64,000 nucleotides of DNA from Theodoxus fluviatilis (lineage: Eukaryota > Mollusca > Gastropoda > Cycloneritida > Neritidae): the NCBI GenBank assembly GCA_034096865.1, contig JAWQFJ010001130.1, forward strand, positions 47,478 to 111,477. Reading direction: 5' to 3'. Each line of letters starts with the position of its first letter. The first letter of the stretch is position 1. Of this stretch, positions 12,281 to 25,098 are shown in pieces. The notes below the pieces were generated by a model that made no database searches, had not been told where the DNA came from, and saw nothing but the letters and a program-made list of their open reading frames with translations. Both the position numbers and the translations under genes were made by a program.

Positions 12281-12670
12281 TTTCAGTAGTGCAGCAAGAT
12301 GTGGAAAGTAAGTGTTGCCTGTTGAGACATGATCATGAAGGTGAAATATTGTAGGTCTATTCTCTATAATTGCTGCATTTTAAATGCATCACAAAAATTC
12401 TTGTGCTATGTGGTCTGAAGACTGCTTGAGAATGAGACAAAAAGGAATATGAGGTTACAAGATGTTTATTATCACAAATGGGAAGTCATCATGCTTATGT
12501 AGAGACAGAGGGGAAAAATGTATTACATATGGCTGTTTTGCATTGTTGTGTGTTGTTTGTTGTATTGTGCTGGACTGTACTGTGCTGTGCTGTACTGTAT
12601 TGTAATTGTAATTTACTGGACCAGCACAGAAAGCTTCAGACAGGACCTGCCCCACTTAACTACTTCTCAT

Positions 12671-12693
12671 CTCCCCCCCCCCCCCCCCCCCCC
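12671..12693. repeat. Poly-C tract
   Basis: A run of more than 20 C. The other strand is a G run. Confidence 0.95.
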
Positions 12694-12699
12694 TTTGCC

Positions 12700-14530
12700 T
12701 GCTTGACTCATATGTGACCAGCCACGACAAAACCAGTGCTAAGTCGCGCGGCCCTCTCTTGCGCTAAGTCTGAGAAAAGGCAGGGAGGGTCAATCTGGGT
12801 GATTTTCACTTTTTGATAAAAATAGATTCTACATGGTTCATTAACTATCATGCCAGTAAAGGAAACATGTTGAAGAATTATATTTTGATGGTAAAATAAA
12901 GACTTTTGTGTTATGTATTGTTTCAAAAGCTCCCTGTAATTAGCGTCAATTGCCTCATTTTAGCCGCAATAAACACACCTAAACCCTTGCAGAACCCCTT
13001 CATGTTATATACAGTTAGAAAGGCCGCTCTCTCGGCGTTCCGGCTCTGTGGATGTCGAAAAAAAATATGGTCAGCTATTTTTGGAAACGGAGTTTGAAAT
13101 ACCGTTGCTAAGGTGTTTAATGTCTGAAGAGGGTAAATCTTCTGAGACCGTTTTTTCATAATGAGAGCTGCTTCAGTATCCAACTTGAAATGCCTGTAAC
13201 TCCTATTCTAATTAACTCACGCTGTTCATTCTTATATATCAAAACAAACAGAAATGAATGCAGAATTAAAAAATATTAGAACCCTATTTTGTCCAAAAAT
13301 CGACTTAGCACTGGTTTTGTCTTGGCTGGTCACATATGTGTGTGACTTGATCCCAACATTGCTCAAGTTTATTCCAGGGATGGGAGGTCTGCCTCTTTGC
13401 AGTAGATTTTATCTATTGCATGGTTGTGAATCAGAAATGGTTATGCAGCCTAAGTAAGAGAACTCCCATGGCATTAGGTACCACCTCAGTGATAAGATGA
13501 AGTTTTGTGATACTGACATGGAAAATTGGGGCCAGGCAGTAAGTAACTTTAGCTTTGCCTCCCCCCCAAATTGATTGTAAAATGTGAATATTATTTTTCC
13601 CCTCATTCTTTTTTCATCTCCTTTCTATATGTTATATATTTGTGTATGTATGTGTGCTAATAATAAACAGTAATATGTATGTGTAAAATTTTTAGGTTTT
13701 TATTCTTATTATATTTTATTGTATTTGGTGTATTTTACATAGGTGTATTTACAAGGGAATTTACAATGTCTGAATTTATTGCATTCTGTCAAGACGTCAT
13801 CATAAGCTTGCTTGGACACAACCCCTCTGTCAGACTTGTGTTTTATGAATGGTTGTACAAACTGGATTAAATATAGTTGTTTATTAATACTTGATATATC
13901 AGTGTGAATATGATATTATATCTTTTTTTTGGCACGTGTATGCAATCAGTGATGGATCAAATATAAATGTCTAGGTAGGACAGTAGATAAAGCTGTTAAA
14001 GGTTAGTGCAGTTCCAAGTTTATGTGATGACTATGACTTGTTTGCACAGATAGTGTGAAGCCTTTGGGTTTAAGCTGAGCCAGGCCTAGGTGTGCTAGAG
14101 GTTCCAAGTAAGACTCATCTGACACAGACTTACAGGATGTAGATAGGGGAGCCACTGACATGACCTTTTGCCTTGTGACTTTCTGACCTATAGCAACTGG
14201 ACCATCCAGAATACAGCCTCAGGCAGAGAGAATGGTATTTCCCAAACCTTGGATGCTATCCCCTCCCTCTATCCTTCCTCACTTCTGCCATTGTCCATCG
14301 TTTCTTAAGCCTCAGGAGAAGCCAAGTTATGCTTACCTTCAGAATCTATTCTTTGTCTTTCTCTAGTTTTTTTTACTGTCAATAGTCACCTGTCATTTTT
14401 GCCTTTTTTTCACTTTTCTTTTCTATTATTCATTATCTGTAAGAAAATTCATGGAAAAGGACTGAAATAATATTTAACATCTGTAAGTGTAACTCAGAAA
14501 CAATTCTCTAATGCCAAACTTATGCGATTG
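12700..14530. other. Unassigned, no gene recognised
   Basis: Ordinary, A+T-leaning DNA. An open stretch at 13769-13870 (MSEFIAFCQDVIISLLGHNP...) looks mildly protein-like but lacks splice support and a recognised relative. Confidence 0.35.
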
Positions 14531-14799
<269 letters not shown>

Positions 14800-14988
14800 A
14801 TCTAGAATTGTCCTCTTGATCTATCAGGCATGTGTAAGGAAAGGAATGTTTCTGAGATAGTTAACTGTCAATAGTAGATGTGGGAACATGATTCTTTTCT
14901 TTCAATTATCATGTATTTCAAATGGTATTCTGCACACTGTGCACTTCAGAGTCCTTTATTATTATATAACTCACCCATGCTAAAGACA

Positions 14989-15030
14989 GACAGACAGAAC
15001 GGCAGGCAGACAGACAGACAGACAGACGCA
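14989..15030. repeat. (CAGA)n microsatellite
   Basis: Short tetranucleotide tract with one GGCAGGCA interruption. Confidence 0.9.
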
Positions 15031-15600
15031 CAGAAACTCTGAAAGCAAGTCATTCCTTGTTCAGCTGGCAGCACATTTAGAGATCACAAACATGCTGATG
15101 AGCAGTGCCTGCTATGATCACACCTGGATGCAAAGGACAGTTCTGAAGGAACACCATGGCTACATTGAAAAGCTTTCTTGCTCACCACAGCCATGCATTT
15201 TGTTCAATCTCACTTGGTACGGAATTGTACTAAACATTGTGGAACTTAATAGGATATTGTACTAATTGCCCACAGTAATTTCTCCGCTTCACACCGTTTG
15301 ACTGTATGGCAACACTGTGATATGTTCTGAGTGCACCTTAAGTTGCAGTATTGATCATGCCCTAGCAGATCAATTTTTGTCAAACTATTCTGTGCAGTAG
15401 TGAACCATAGACAAGTCCAGTGCTGAAGGGAAAGATCTAATTTTGAAGAACTGAAATGAGAGTTTTCTGATAGGCAGTACTCACTGAATATAGAGGGGCA
15501 AGTGTAGATTTAAAAAAAAATTAGTTATGATGGGGAAATGCTGACTATTGTCTGATTAAAAAAAATATATAACTTAAATTAAGGTGATACTGTTTTACTG
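15031..15600. other. Unassigned
   Basis: No gene or repeat recognised. Confidence 0.4.
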
Positions 15601-15607
15601 CAAAGTG

Positions 15608-16350
15608 ACCCCTGCACCTTATACAATGGTAGCACCTTATACAATAGTTGCACCTTATATAATGGTAGCACCTTATACAATAGTAACAATGCACCTTATA
15701 CAAGTAACAATGGTAGCACCTTATACAATAGTTGCACCTTATACAATGGTAGCACCTTATACAATAGTTGCACCTTATACAATAGTTGCACCTCATATAC
15801 AATGGTAGCACCTTATACAATAGTTGCACTTTATACAATGGTAGCACCTTATACAATAGTTGCACCTTATACAATGGTAGCACAGTATACAATGGTAGCA
15901 CCTTATACAATAGTTGCACCTTATACAATGGTAGCACCTTATACAATAGTTGCACCTTATACAATGGTAGCACAGTATACAATGGCAGCACCGTATGCAA
16001 TGGCTGCACCTTATACAATGGTAGCACCTTATACAATGGTAGCACTTTATACAATGGCAGCACCGTATGCAGTGGCAGCACCGTATGCAATGGCAGCACC
16101 TTATACAATGGTAGCACCTTATACAATGGTTGCACCTTATACAATGGCAGCACCGTATGCAGTGGCAGCACCGTATGCAATGGCAGCACCTTATACAATG
16201 GTAGCACTTTTAACAATGGTAGCACCGTATGCAATGGCAGCACCGTATGCAATAGCAGCACGTATGCAATGGTATACAATGGTAGGTAGCACCGTATACA
16301 ATGGTAGAACGGTATACAATGGCAGCACCTTATACAATGGTAGCACCTTA
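15608..16350. repeat. 18-bp minisatellite, about 40 copies
   Basis: The unit is ACCTTATACAATGGTAGC with variants. ACAATAGTTGC alternates with ACAATGGTAGC in the left half, and CCGTATGCAATGGCAGC variants dominate in the right half. Because 18 is a multiple of three, all frames of the unit stay open for long distances (up to 244 codons on the minus strand). The resulting peptides are six-residue repeats and are not evidence of a gene. Confidence 0.95.
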
Positions 16351-17178
16351 TTGGGGGCCAAAATGCTCATGCACAAGACAGAAATTCACATCATTTACCT
16401 CATGCTACATGACATGTTAAAATTGTGTTTGTCTTATTACAAATGTTAAAGATCACAAACTGAAATTTGACTTATTGATTTCCACACGTGGACAATGCAG
16501 ATGTGTCTGTCTCTCTGATATACATGTGATATATATATCCACTATTGACAATCTTTAGCACATGAGCTGTTGTCACTAAGGACGCACACTATGCATGCTT
16601 TATATTGCTATGTGCCTTATACATGGTTGAATTAGTGGTTTTTGAAGAGGGGGCATGTCTTTTGTATATAAAGAAGTGACTTGTATTCCAAAAGATATGC
16701 TAGTTCATGGCTTTGAACACTAGCTGGCTGTCATGTTTATTTGTGGTTACTGCCATATTCTCTTGAGTTCTAAAAGGGCTGTTTAATATTGCACTGAGGT
16801 ACACCTCTTTCAACACCATTCTACCAGGTGTGATTTATGACTTGTGATGTCAAGAGCCAAAGGAGTGGTTTGTATTGAAAATGTTTGTTAAATTCCTTGC
16901 TTGAGACTGAGTAGCTGTCACCCTTTTACCATGTTCTACTGCTAAAGCTCCTCTTTTATATCACAAGGTCAACATTCCAGTGCTAGCCTTGTCTCAGTGA
17001 GGCTTGTGTGTTCATGTGAGGTGGATCATTACAGATTCCTGCATTGGCAGCCTGTTCATCTGTCCCTTTGTGGCATGTGTAGATTGTAAATAATGAGGAT
17101 AAAGAGTATTCCTGATGTACAGGCTCCAACCATTAGCCTGCTCTCTCTACCTTCTGAATAAAAGATTCATCGTCACAG
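16351..17178. other. Unassigned
   Basis: No gene, transposon end or tandem repeat recognised. Confidence 0.4.
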
Positions 17179-17230
17179 GTTGAAGATCTGAAATCTTTCA
17201 GAACAGTGCAAAACCAGTTCATCAATGCCA
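17179..17230 (+). CDS. Candidate small internal exon
   Basis: A 52-base segment lies between a good acceptor (CGTCACAG, 17171-17178) and a strong donor (GTAAGT at 17231). In one frame it reads VEDLKSFRTVQNQFINA plus one base, an amphipathic helix-like sequence. No neighbouring exon could be chained to it in phase, and I do not recognise the peptide. Confidence 0.25.
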
Positions 17231-17649
17231 GTAAGTCTTCCAGCAGTCCTTGCATGTACTAGGCTCACCTTAGCAGTACATTTTTTTCTGTCATTGTGAA
17301 ACAAATTTTCACGCTGCAGCATTCAGTGTGGATAGGGCTGGTAACAGTAGCAGTTCTAAATGAATAAGGAAACCCTATGCCTATGACGACTCATAGATTC
17401 TGCTTGTCATGACGAACACCTATGGATCAAAGCCCCTCCCATAACTTGTTGAATGAACACAGAGAAGAGCCATGCCTAGTGTCCCATCTATGTGTGGCCT
17501 TGTCCTCTATTTGCTTCTTGTCCTTCAAAAGGAATGTGAAGCAGTGAGAAAGGGGTGTGCTCCAATCTGGTGTGTTTGACCTCATTATGTGCCGGGCTCT
17601 CTGTGTTACTTGGGGAGTCAGGTTGCTGCCTGTCCACACTAGCTAACTG

Positions 17650-18010
17650 GCGGGCAGGCTGGTTAGATAGGCAGGCAGGCAGATTGACAAGCAGATAGAC
17701 GGGCAGGCAAGATGAAAAGGCCGGCTGACAGGCAAGCAGACAGACAGGCTGGTAGACAAGCAGGCAAGACTAGCAGGCAAGTAGGCAGGGCAGGCAGGCA
17801 GGCAGGCAGGCAGGAAGACAGATGGGCAGGCAGAAAGACAGATGGGCAGGCACAACAAACAGGCAAGTAGGCAGGATAGACAGACATGCATACAAGCAGA
17901 TGAGCAGATGGACTGGCAGGCAAGACAAATGGGCAGGCAGGTAGGCACATGGGTAAACAGACATTGGGACATTTGGGCAAACAGACATTGGGACATTTGG
18001 GCAAACAGAC
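17650..18010. repeat. (GGCA)n/(GACA)n-rich degenerate repeat
   Basis: Degenerate CAGGCAGG/CAGACAGA tract. A 22-bp unit around ACATTGGGACATTTGGGCAA is tandemly duplicated at 17961-18004. Long Cys/Leu/Pro-rich minus-strand frames are repeat artefacts. Confidence 0.88.
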
Positions 18011-18280
18011 ACTCATGTACATAGGTAGACAGGCAGAGAAAGGCACAGGAGATCATCTGGAGAGTGATCTGTCTGAAATGTAAGGCCACCGTCTCACTGA
18101 GTTATATCCTGTATGACCACCCTTCTCTGACTGGTGTTGTGTGCATTTTGTATGGGGGCTCATTGACCTGAATGAATGGAGGAATATGGTGCCAGCTGCC
18201 TCTCTACAGGGATGTGTGGTTCTCCTCTGGCAAGGACCATGGCTGCTTTGTAGTCATTACATCATTAGGCTACCAGAAAA

Positions 18281-18590
18281 AAAAGTTGTGGTCACAGTAG
18301 CATAGCAAAAAAATGTTAAGGTTGGTAGGTTGGCCTGAACTTTTTTGTTTTGTTTGGAAGAGGCCAGATTGAACATAAACCAAGGTACTTAACTGAAAAC
18401 AATTTTTCAAACCTTAAATAGTGGATTCATTGTGCAGAGAAGATGAGATAGCATGCATTTAATTGGTTACTGTCAATTCCTTTCTTAAAAAATAAATTCT
18501 TCGGCATGATCAGAACAAAAGTTGGCACGATGATATTCAGGGTCTGCAGGAAACATCAGGGTTGGTAGGGTTGCTGCAACCACAACTTTC
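18281..18590. mobile_element. MITE-like element with GTTGTGGT ends
   Basis: The left end reads AAAAGTTGTGGTCACAG (18281). The right end, reverse complemented, reads GAAAGTTGTGGTTGCAG (18590), giving inverted termini over a 310-bp non-coding body. The right-end sequence recurs at about 38175-38240, which shows it is an interspersed family. No clear target duplication. Confidence 0.6.
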
Positions 18591-18722
18591 TTTGCCTTAG
18601 TGCATGCCGTTGACTCCCTGAATTCCTGGTCTTTTATCTTCAGTCATTGCTACCAATGAGCAAGCATACTTTCATGATTTCCAATTCAGATCTCACATCT
18701 TACTTTCACTCTCTCCACTCTT

Positions 18723-18877
18723 GGCTCACTGTGGTTTGACCTGTGTCTCGCTACGTGATTCGTAAGAGGTGAATGGATAGAGACATTGTGACTTGACGTG
18801 CTCGTACTCTTAAAACATAGTGGCCTTACATGTATAGCCTACAAAGGCTGACAGTCAAAATCCACCCATCCATCTCT
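18723..18877 (+). repeat. SINE-like family S, copy 2
   Basis: Carries the family landmarks TGTCTCGCTACGTGATTCGT, TGTGACTTGACGTGCTC and GCCTACAAAGGCTGA, then an (ATCC)n-like tail. Confidence 0.8.
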
Positions 18878-18879
18878 CC

Positions 18880-19550
18880 ACTCCTGTGGATTCATCTCAG
18901 TTTCCAGTTGAAATAAATAAAGATGATGGTTGATTTCATCAGAGGGGAATGCTAATCCTCAGAGTGCTGCGCCAGACAGGCTTTATTTGCTTTTCTCAAA
19001 CTCAAAGCTACTGCAGTTAGCTGACCACCAGAACTGAGGACTTGCCTTGACACTTTTATTCCCCTTCATTTATGACACTTGCTGATGACATCTCTCAACC
19101 CTTAGCTCTGTCCTCCTCCACTTTGACTTTCTCTTTGTTCATTGACTCCTTGTTCCCCCATCCCTAGCCTTGTGCTCTTACTGCTCTGTTCTTAAAGATG
19201 GTTATGCCCTGCCAATTGCTCTTCCCTTATCTTGTAGGATGTTTCTTCCAGCTTCTTCATACATTTTACACAGCACGAAGTGCCTAAAGCTCATGAGGTC
19301 ACTAAGACTGGAAACTTATGTTAAATTTCTGTGAGTAGCATGATGGAATATTTGGACAAATTGAAACTGTTATTCATGTATCTGTTGCAATGGGTTCCCA
19401 GTATGACACATTCCTATCTGTCTGCATATGCAGTCTTCCAGCTTGCTTTTGCAGGGACTGAATTGACTTTGTTTGTTCCTCCTATCTCATGTTTGCTCTG
19501 CTTTTATCAGTCTTATCAGTGTGCTTGATGTCTTCATGTAAGCTCCTACA
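18880..19550. other. Unassigned
   Basis: No gene or repeat recognised. Confidence 0.4.
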
Positions 19551-19556
19551 CAATGT

Positions 19557-19740
19557 CCCCCTGTGGGTTCGGGGTAAGAATTGACCCACCGTGTCTCCCT
19601 ACACATTCGTGGGAGTCGAATACCTAGGGACACCGTGACTTGATCCTTGTTTACTCTAAACTGTTCTACTGATTTTCATGCTTAATGGTCTTATATAGAC
19701 TACAAAGTCTGATAGGCCGTAAAACACTATCCATACATCC
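19557..19740 (+). repeat. SINE-like family S, copy 3
   Basis: Near full-length: CCCCTGTGGGTTCGGGGTAA head, GTGTCTCCCTACACATTCGT middle, GTCTGATAGGCCGTAAAACA end and a short ATCC tail. Confidence 0.88.
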
Positions 19741-20330
19741 TAGATAATGTGAGCATGCTTTGCTCTATCACACATGCTTTTCAAGCAGCCTGACTGTGTT
19801 CCTCTCTATTAGACCTGTCTGTTGCCCATGTATTCTTCTCCTCTGTCCTGTGACCTTGTGTCACCTAGTACTGTTCCCCAGGGCATAAGCACTTTTGAAA
19901 AGGTGTGATAGGGAACCAGAGCAAATTGGAGCATGTCAGATATGCGGTTTGGGTTTCGCTTGCACCCTTGCAGGACTGACAATAGGTTTGCAGTCTAACA
20001 GAAGACCTGCAGTAGGTCACCATGTTTCAAGTGCTGTGCATGTAAAAGTTTGGCAGTTTTGTAGCACTGTGGAGCACTGTGACGTGATATTGTTCTCTAC
20101 AGCTAGGACAAATAGTTTGCATTCCACAACTTTTCTGTCATATTTCACATGGATGTTTGATTCAGATTGAATCACCATGAAGGGAATAACTAGGGAATGG
20201 ATACAGAGATATTTTTCTGACCTTCATGGAAAGAGTTTCTAAATTTGTTTCTGTACGTCTTCTATGTCAATTGTTTTAATGATGCTCTTGTATAGATATT
20301 ACCTTAGGTCATAAGGGAGTGCTGTGAATG

Positions 20331-20450
20331 ATCAGTGCAGTGAAGTAGTATGACAATATATTTATAGCCAACTGCTCTTCCAGGAACCGCATAGTTTTCA
20401 CCGCGGAATATATCTGCACCTCATTTTGCACTGCTCCTTAAAAGCTTAGC
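20331..20450 (+). repeat. Dispersed repeat X, copy 1
   Basis: Shares GCAGTGAAGTA, TTATAGCC..CTGCTCTTCCAG, TTTCACCG and a GCACTGCTCCTTAAAAGCTTAGC phrase, in the same order, with 26614-26735. Family unknown. Confidence 0.75.
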
Positions 20451-20548
20451 CCCAGCATTATAGTGCTGTGCTGTGTACAGGCATGAAGGAGTGAAAAAAA
20501 AACTCTGTTGGGAATAAGGTAGGAACATTCAGAATATTTTGAGAAGAC

Positions 20549-20551
<3 letters not shown>

Positions 20552-20641
<90 letters not shown>

Positions 20642-21050
20642 ACACAGACAAACACACACACACACACAAACACAAACACACACACACATATGCACACACA
20701 CATGCACGCAAACACGCATACACACACACACATGTGCACACACACATGCACGCAAAGACGCACACACACATACACAAACACCTATGCACACAAACATGCA
20801 CACACACACAAACACACACACACACACACAGACACACACACAAACAAGCACACACACACACAAACACACACACACACACACATGCACACACACACATATG
20901 CACACACACACACACACACATGTACACACACACAAACACACACTTGCACACAAACACACACGGGCGCACACAAACATGCACACACACAAACACACACACA
21001 TGAACACAGTCATGGATACACAAACACACACACACACACACACAAACAAC
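20552..21050. repeat. 500-bp (CA)n-rich variant microsatellite
   Basis: A pure CA block (20552-20635) is followed by a long region with GACA, AACA, CATGCA and CATATG variants, some duplicated as larger blocks. Open in several frames on both strands. Not coding. Confidence 0.95.
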
Positions 21051-21376
21051 CATCAACATTTTAATATAAGGTTTTGGTGACTTTAAACTTACTCAGTTAC
21101 TGTTACACTAGTGCTACATACAGATACGATTTATCACAACTTTTTTCTGCACGATGGCTCAGGGCAGGTCTGAACTCTCAGAAGTGGATATGGGTCAGAG
21201 ACTTACAGGCTTGGGTGCGTTAGGGAGTGGGACATGGAGTACTGGTCAGGTGAGAAATGGTGGGAAGTGGGTTGGAAAGATGGGCGAATGATAGGGATGT
21301 TGTCAACCATTCTCCCAACCCAAGCCCCGCCCACCCATCTCCCTCCATCTACCCACTCAACCACCCGCCCACCCAT
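21051..21376. other. Unassigned
   Basis: No gene recognised. Degenerate CCACCCA-type repeats at 21327-21375. Confidence 0.4.
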
Positions 21377-21625
21377 CTCCCTGTGGGGTGTGGGTGAAAT
21401 GGCCGACTGTGCCTCACAACACGAATCCTAAGAGACAGATTACTAGGGATATCATGTTTTGTGTTGCTCTAACCAGCTCTAGTGATTTTTCGTGATCACT
21501 GGCCTTACTTAGCCTACAAAGGCTGATCGGCTGTAAAACTCCATCCATCCATCTACCCACCCACTGGTCCATCCATCTACCCACTCAACCACCCACCCAT
21601 CCATCTACCGACCCTCACCCCCACA
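21377..21625 (+). repeat. SINE-like family S, copy 4, with (ATCC)n tail
   Basis: CCCTGTGGGGTGTGGGTGA head, CCAGCTCTAGTGATTTTTCG, then TAGCCTACAAAGGCTGATCG and GTAAAACTCC. An expanded degenerate ATCC/CCAC tail extends to about 21612. Confidence 0.88.
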
Positions 21626-21712
21626 CACACACACACCCACCCTGCATTGTCGACAGTAAGATAAAATTATACCGATAGTAGTTCATGAACCGTGACGTGT
21701 CAAGGGGTCGAA

Positions 21713-21950
21713 TTATCCCCAGGCTGAAGCTATGGCAGGTGGAGGGCAGATCGATGGTTGTCTCTGGAGAGAGGCCTTGAGGAGGTTCGAGGCACGTTGT
21801 TGAATGGAGTGGATGGCCATAAAGGAGAGCTCAACCGTAGCCAGCAGCGTGACCTGCAGGGCAAGGAACACGTCAGAAGGTGAAGGCATAGCCAGCAGCA
21901 GATCGTCCGCGAAGAAAATGGGCACAGTCGTGCATATGGTCTGCCTTTGT
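21713..21950 (-). pseudogene. Possible reverse transcriptase fragment
   Basis: The minus strand reads PIFFADDLLLAMPSPSDVFL, whose FADD box resembles the reverse transcriptase catalytic motif YxDD with hydrophobic flanks. The reading frame ends at both sides, and no other RT motif was found. It could be a small retroelement remnant or chance. Confidence 0.3.
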
Positions 21951-22164
21951 CATGCAAAAGGTCTTCCATTCGATCATCTATCCTCTATCTGTTGGCATGT
22001 ACGTCTTCACATGAGTCGATGTGCTTATCGGGGACTCCGAGCTCCTTGGAGAAAGTTATTGATCCCTCTATTCTTCATCCCAGACATTACTGATTCGATG
22101 GCTCCTATCATGATATCTATACCGGAGGCGCATTTTGTTGTTTCGTCAACTTTGAGGGACACTT

Positions 22165-24168
22165 GACAATAGAACTGTAATGTGGCCTGTGTGTGGACAA
22201 TAGCACTGTAATGTGGCCTGTGTGTGGATAATAGCACTGTAATGTGGCCTGTGTGTGGACAGTAGCACTGTAATGTGGCCTGTGTGTGGACAATAGCACT
22301 GTAATGTGGCCTGTGTGTGGACAATAGCACTGTAATGTGGCCTGTGTGTGGACAATAGCACTGTAATGTGGCCTGTGTGTGGACAGTAGCACTGTAATGT
22401 GGCCTGTGTGGACAGTAGCACTGTAATGTGGCCTGTGTGTGAACTGTAGCACTGTAATGTGGCCTGTGTGTGGACAATAGCACTGTAATGTGGCCTGTGT
22501 GTGGACAGTAGCACTGTAATGTGGCCTGTGTGGACAATAGCACTGTAATGTGGCCTGTGTGTGGACAGTAGCACTGTAATGTGGCCTGTGTGTGGACAAT
22601 AGCACTGTAATGTGGCCTGTGTGTGAACAATAGCACTGTAATGTGGCCTGTGTGTGGACAATAGCACTGTAATGTGGCCTGTGTGTGGACAGTAGCACTG
22701 TAATGTAGCCTGTGTGTGGACAATAGCACTGTAATGTGGCCTGTGTGTGGACAGTAGCACTGTAATGTGGCCTGTGTGTGGACAGTAGCACTGTAATGTG
22801 GCCTGTGTGTGGACAGTAGCACTGTAATGTGGCCTGTGTGTGGACAGTAGCACTGTAATGTGGCCTGTGTGGACAATAGCACTGTAATGTGGCCTGTGTG
22901 TGGACAGTAGCACTGTAATGTGGCCTGTGTGGACAATAGCACTGTAATGTGGCCTGTGTGTGGACAATAGCACTGTAATGTGGCCTGTGTGTGGACAATA
23001 GCACTGTAATGTGGCCTGTGTGTGGACAGTAGCACTGTAATGTGGCCTGTGTGTGGACAGTAGCACTGTAATGTGGCCTGTGTGTGGACAATAGCACTGT
23101 AATGTGTCCTGTGTGTGGACAGTAGCACTGTAATGTGGCCTGTGTGTGGACAATAGCACTGTAATGTGGCCTGTGTGTGGACAGTAGCACTGTAATGTGG
23201 CCTGTGTGTGGACAATAGCACTGTAATGTGGCCTGTGTGTGGACAATAGCACTGTAATGTGGCCTGTGTGTGGACAATAGCACTGTAATGTGGCCTGTGT
23301 GTGGACAGTAGCACTGTAATGTGGCCTGTGTGTGGACAGTAGCACTGTAATGTGGCCTGTGTGTGGACAGTAGCACTGTAATGTGGCCTGTGTGTGGACA
23401 GTAGCACTGTAATGTGGCCTGTGTGTGGACAGTAGCACTGTAATGTGGCCTGTGTGTGGACAATAGCACTGTAATGTGGCCTGTGTGTGGACAATAGCAC
23501 TGTAATGTGGCCTGTGTGTGGACAATAGCACTGTAATGTGGCCTGTGTGTGGACAGTAGCACTGTAATGTGGCCTGTGTGTGGACAGTAGCACTGTAATG
23601 TGGCCTGTGTGGACAGTAGCACTGTAATGTGGCCTGTGTGTGAACTGTAGCACTGTAATGTGGCCTGTGTGTGGACAGTAGCACTGTAATGTGGCCTGTG
23701 TGTGGACAGTAGCACTGTAATGTGGCCTGTGTGTGGACAGTAGCACTGTAATGTGGCCTGTGTGTGGACAGTAGCACTGTAATGTGGCCTGTGTGTGGAC
23801 AATAGCACTGTAATGTGGCCTGTGTGTGGACAATAGCACTGTAATGTGGCCTGTGTGTGGACAATAGCACTGTAATGTGGCCTGTGTGTGGACAATAGCA
23901 CTGTAATGTGGCCTGTGTGTGGACAGTAGCACTGTAATGTGGCCTGTGTGTGAACTGTAGCACTGTAATGTGGCCTGTGTGTGGACAGTAGCACTGTAAT
24001 GTGGCCTGTGTGTGGACAGTAGCACTGTAATGTGGCCTGTGTGGACAGTAGCACTGTAATGTGGCCTGTGTGGACAGTAGCACTGTAATGTGGCCTGTGT
24101 GTGGACAGTAGCACTGTAATGTGGCCTGTGTGTGGACAATAGCACTGTAATGTGGCCTGTGTGTGGAC
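22165..24168. repeat. 31-bp minisatellite, about 65 copies
   Basis: Each unit contains TAGCACTGTAATGTGGCC followed by TGTGTGTGGACA. Variants: ACAATAGC or ACAGTAGC, a 29-bp form lacking one GT, and a rarer GAACTGTAGC form. The unit length is not a multiple of three and its minus strand has no stop codon in any frame, so all three minus frames stay open for about 700 codons. These are not genes. Confidence 0.98.
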
Positions 24169-24860
24169 TGAATCACACCTCGGCCCCCAGCCACCGATGC
24201 GGCGCGAGATTGGTAACGTATGACTTCCTCTGCTGGACCGACTCAAGAACGCCCCTGCTCAGGGAGACAGGAATGGGGGCGGGATAACTTGTACCTGACG
24301 AAATCGAAACCTCGTGTTCGAGCTCATGAGGTGCTCTACCTGCCTTTTCGTCTCTACAACTGGATGTGTATTGCAGACACTTCACGCCCGTCTGAATGCT
24401 ACGCTTTTCACGACTTGGGTGTGTTTGGTTTGACATCGCTGCGGCTATACTAAAGCCCCACTGGCAACTGCCCCACGCCAATTCGAAAATAGAATCATAC
24501 GCACCTAGGTACATTCATTCGTCAGTGACAGTTGTGACAACTGTGAGTGACGAATCTGTCTGCTCGCCGTTCGTCTTGTCTCCTCTCCCAGGCATGTGCA
24601 ATGCTGAGCCCACTGATGACAACTTCTGTATCACTCTTGTGATAGCCCGCTCCCCTCCTGTTGTGATCGGTGACCTGCTCGCTTGCTGACGAGGAGAAAG
24701 CTGACGACTGCTTGTAGTTGTAGTAGGGAAGTAAGGAGGGACTTCTGGAAGTGCCCAGACATGGATAGCACAGTCTAAGGTGGCCCTTGACGTCGGGAAC
24801 GCCGAGTTTGCGTTACTTAGCCGCGTCACGCCAGTGCCTCGTGCTACCTGTCTTAGCGTC
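24169..24860. other. Unassigned single-copy-looking DNA
   Basis: No gene recognised on either strand. A short inverted repeat, CGTCAGTGACAGTTGTGACA and its near-complement, lies at 24520-24552. Confidence 0.4.
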
Positions 24861-24867
24861 ATGTCCT

Positions 24868-24870
24868 CTT

Positions 24871-24902
<32 letters not shown>

Positions 24903-24907
24903 CCCCC
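24868..24907. repeat. Poly-C tract
   Basis: About 40 bases of almost pure C. Confidence 0.95.
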
Positions 24908-25098
24908 TTCCCAGTCCGTCCCACCCCCAAACGTAGCCAGTGAGAGGTAGAGAAAGGCGGAGACCCGATCCGAGACCTCACCAGTGAAGTCGGATCGGGA
25001 AAGAGACACAGGCAGACGAATACACTGGGCAATGCATATTCACGTCCTTACCTAGTACCTGTCCAATCCCACCCGACCACCCCTACTTCACCACATAG

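Noticed and set aside
15545..16449. 244-codon and 215-codon frames of six-residue repeats
   Set aside because: Direct products of the 18-bp minisatellite on either strand.
22165..24168. CRISPR-like array of regularly spaced repeats
   Set aside because: Units are contiguous with no unique spacers, and the genome is eukaryotic. It is a minisatellite.
22025..24246. Three overlapping minus-strand open frames of about 680-709 codons
   Set aside because: They are produced by the stop-free 31-bp repeat, which is open in all three frames at once. A real gene would be open in one.
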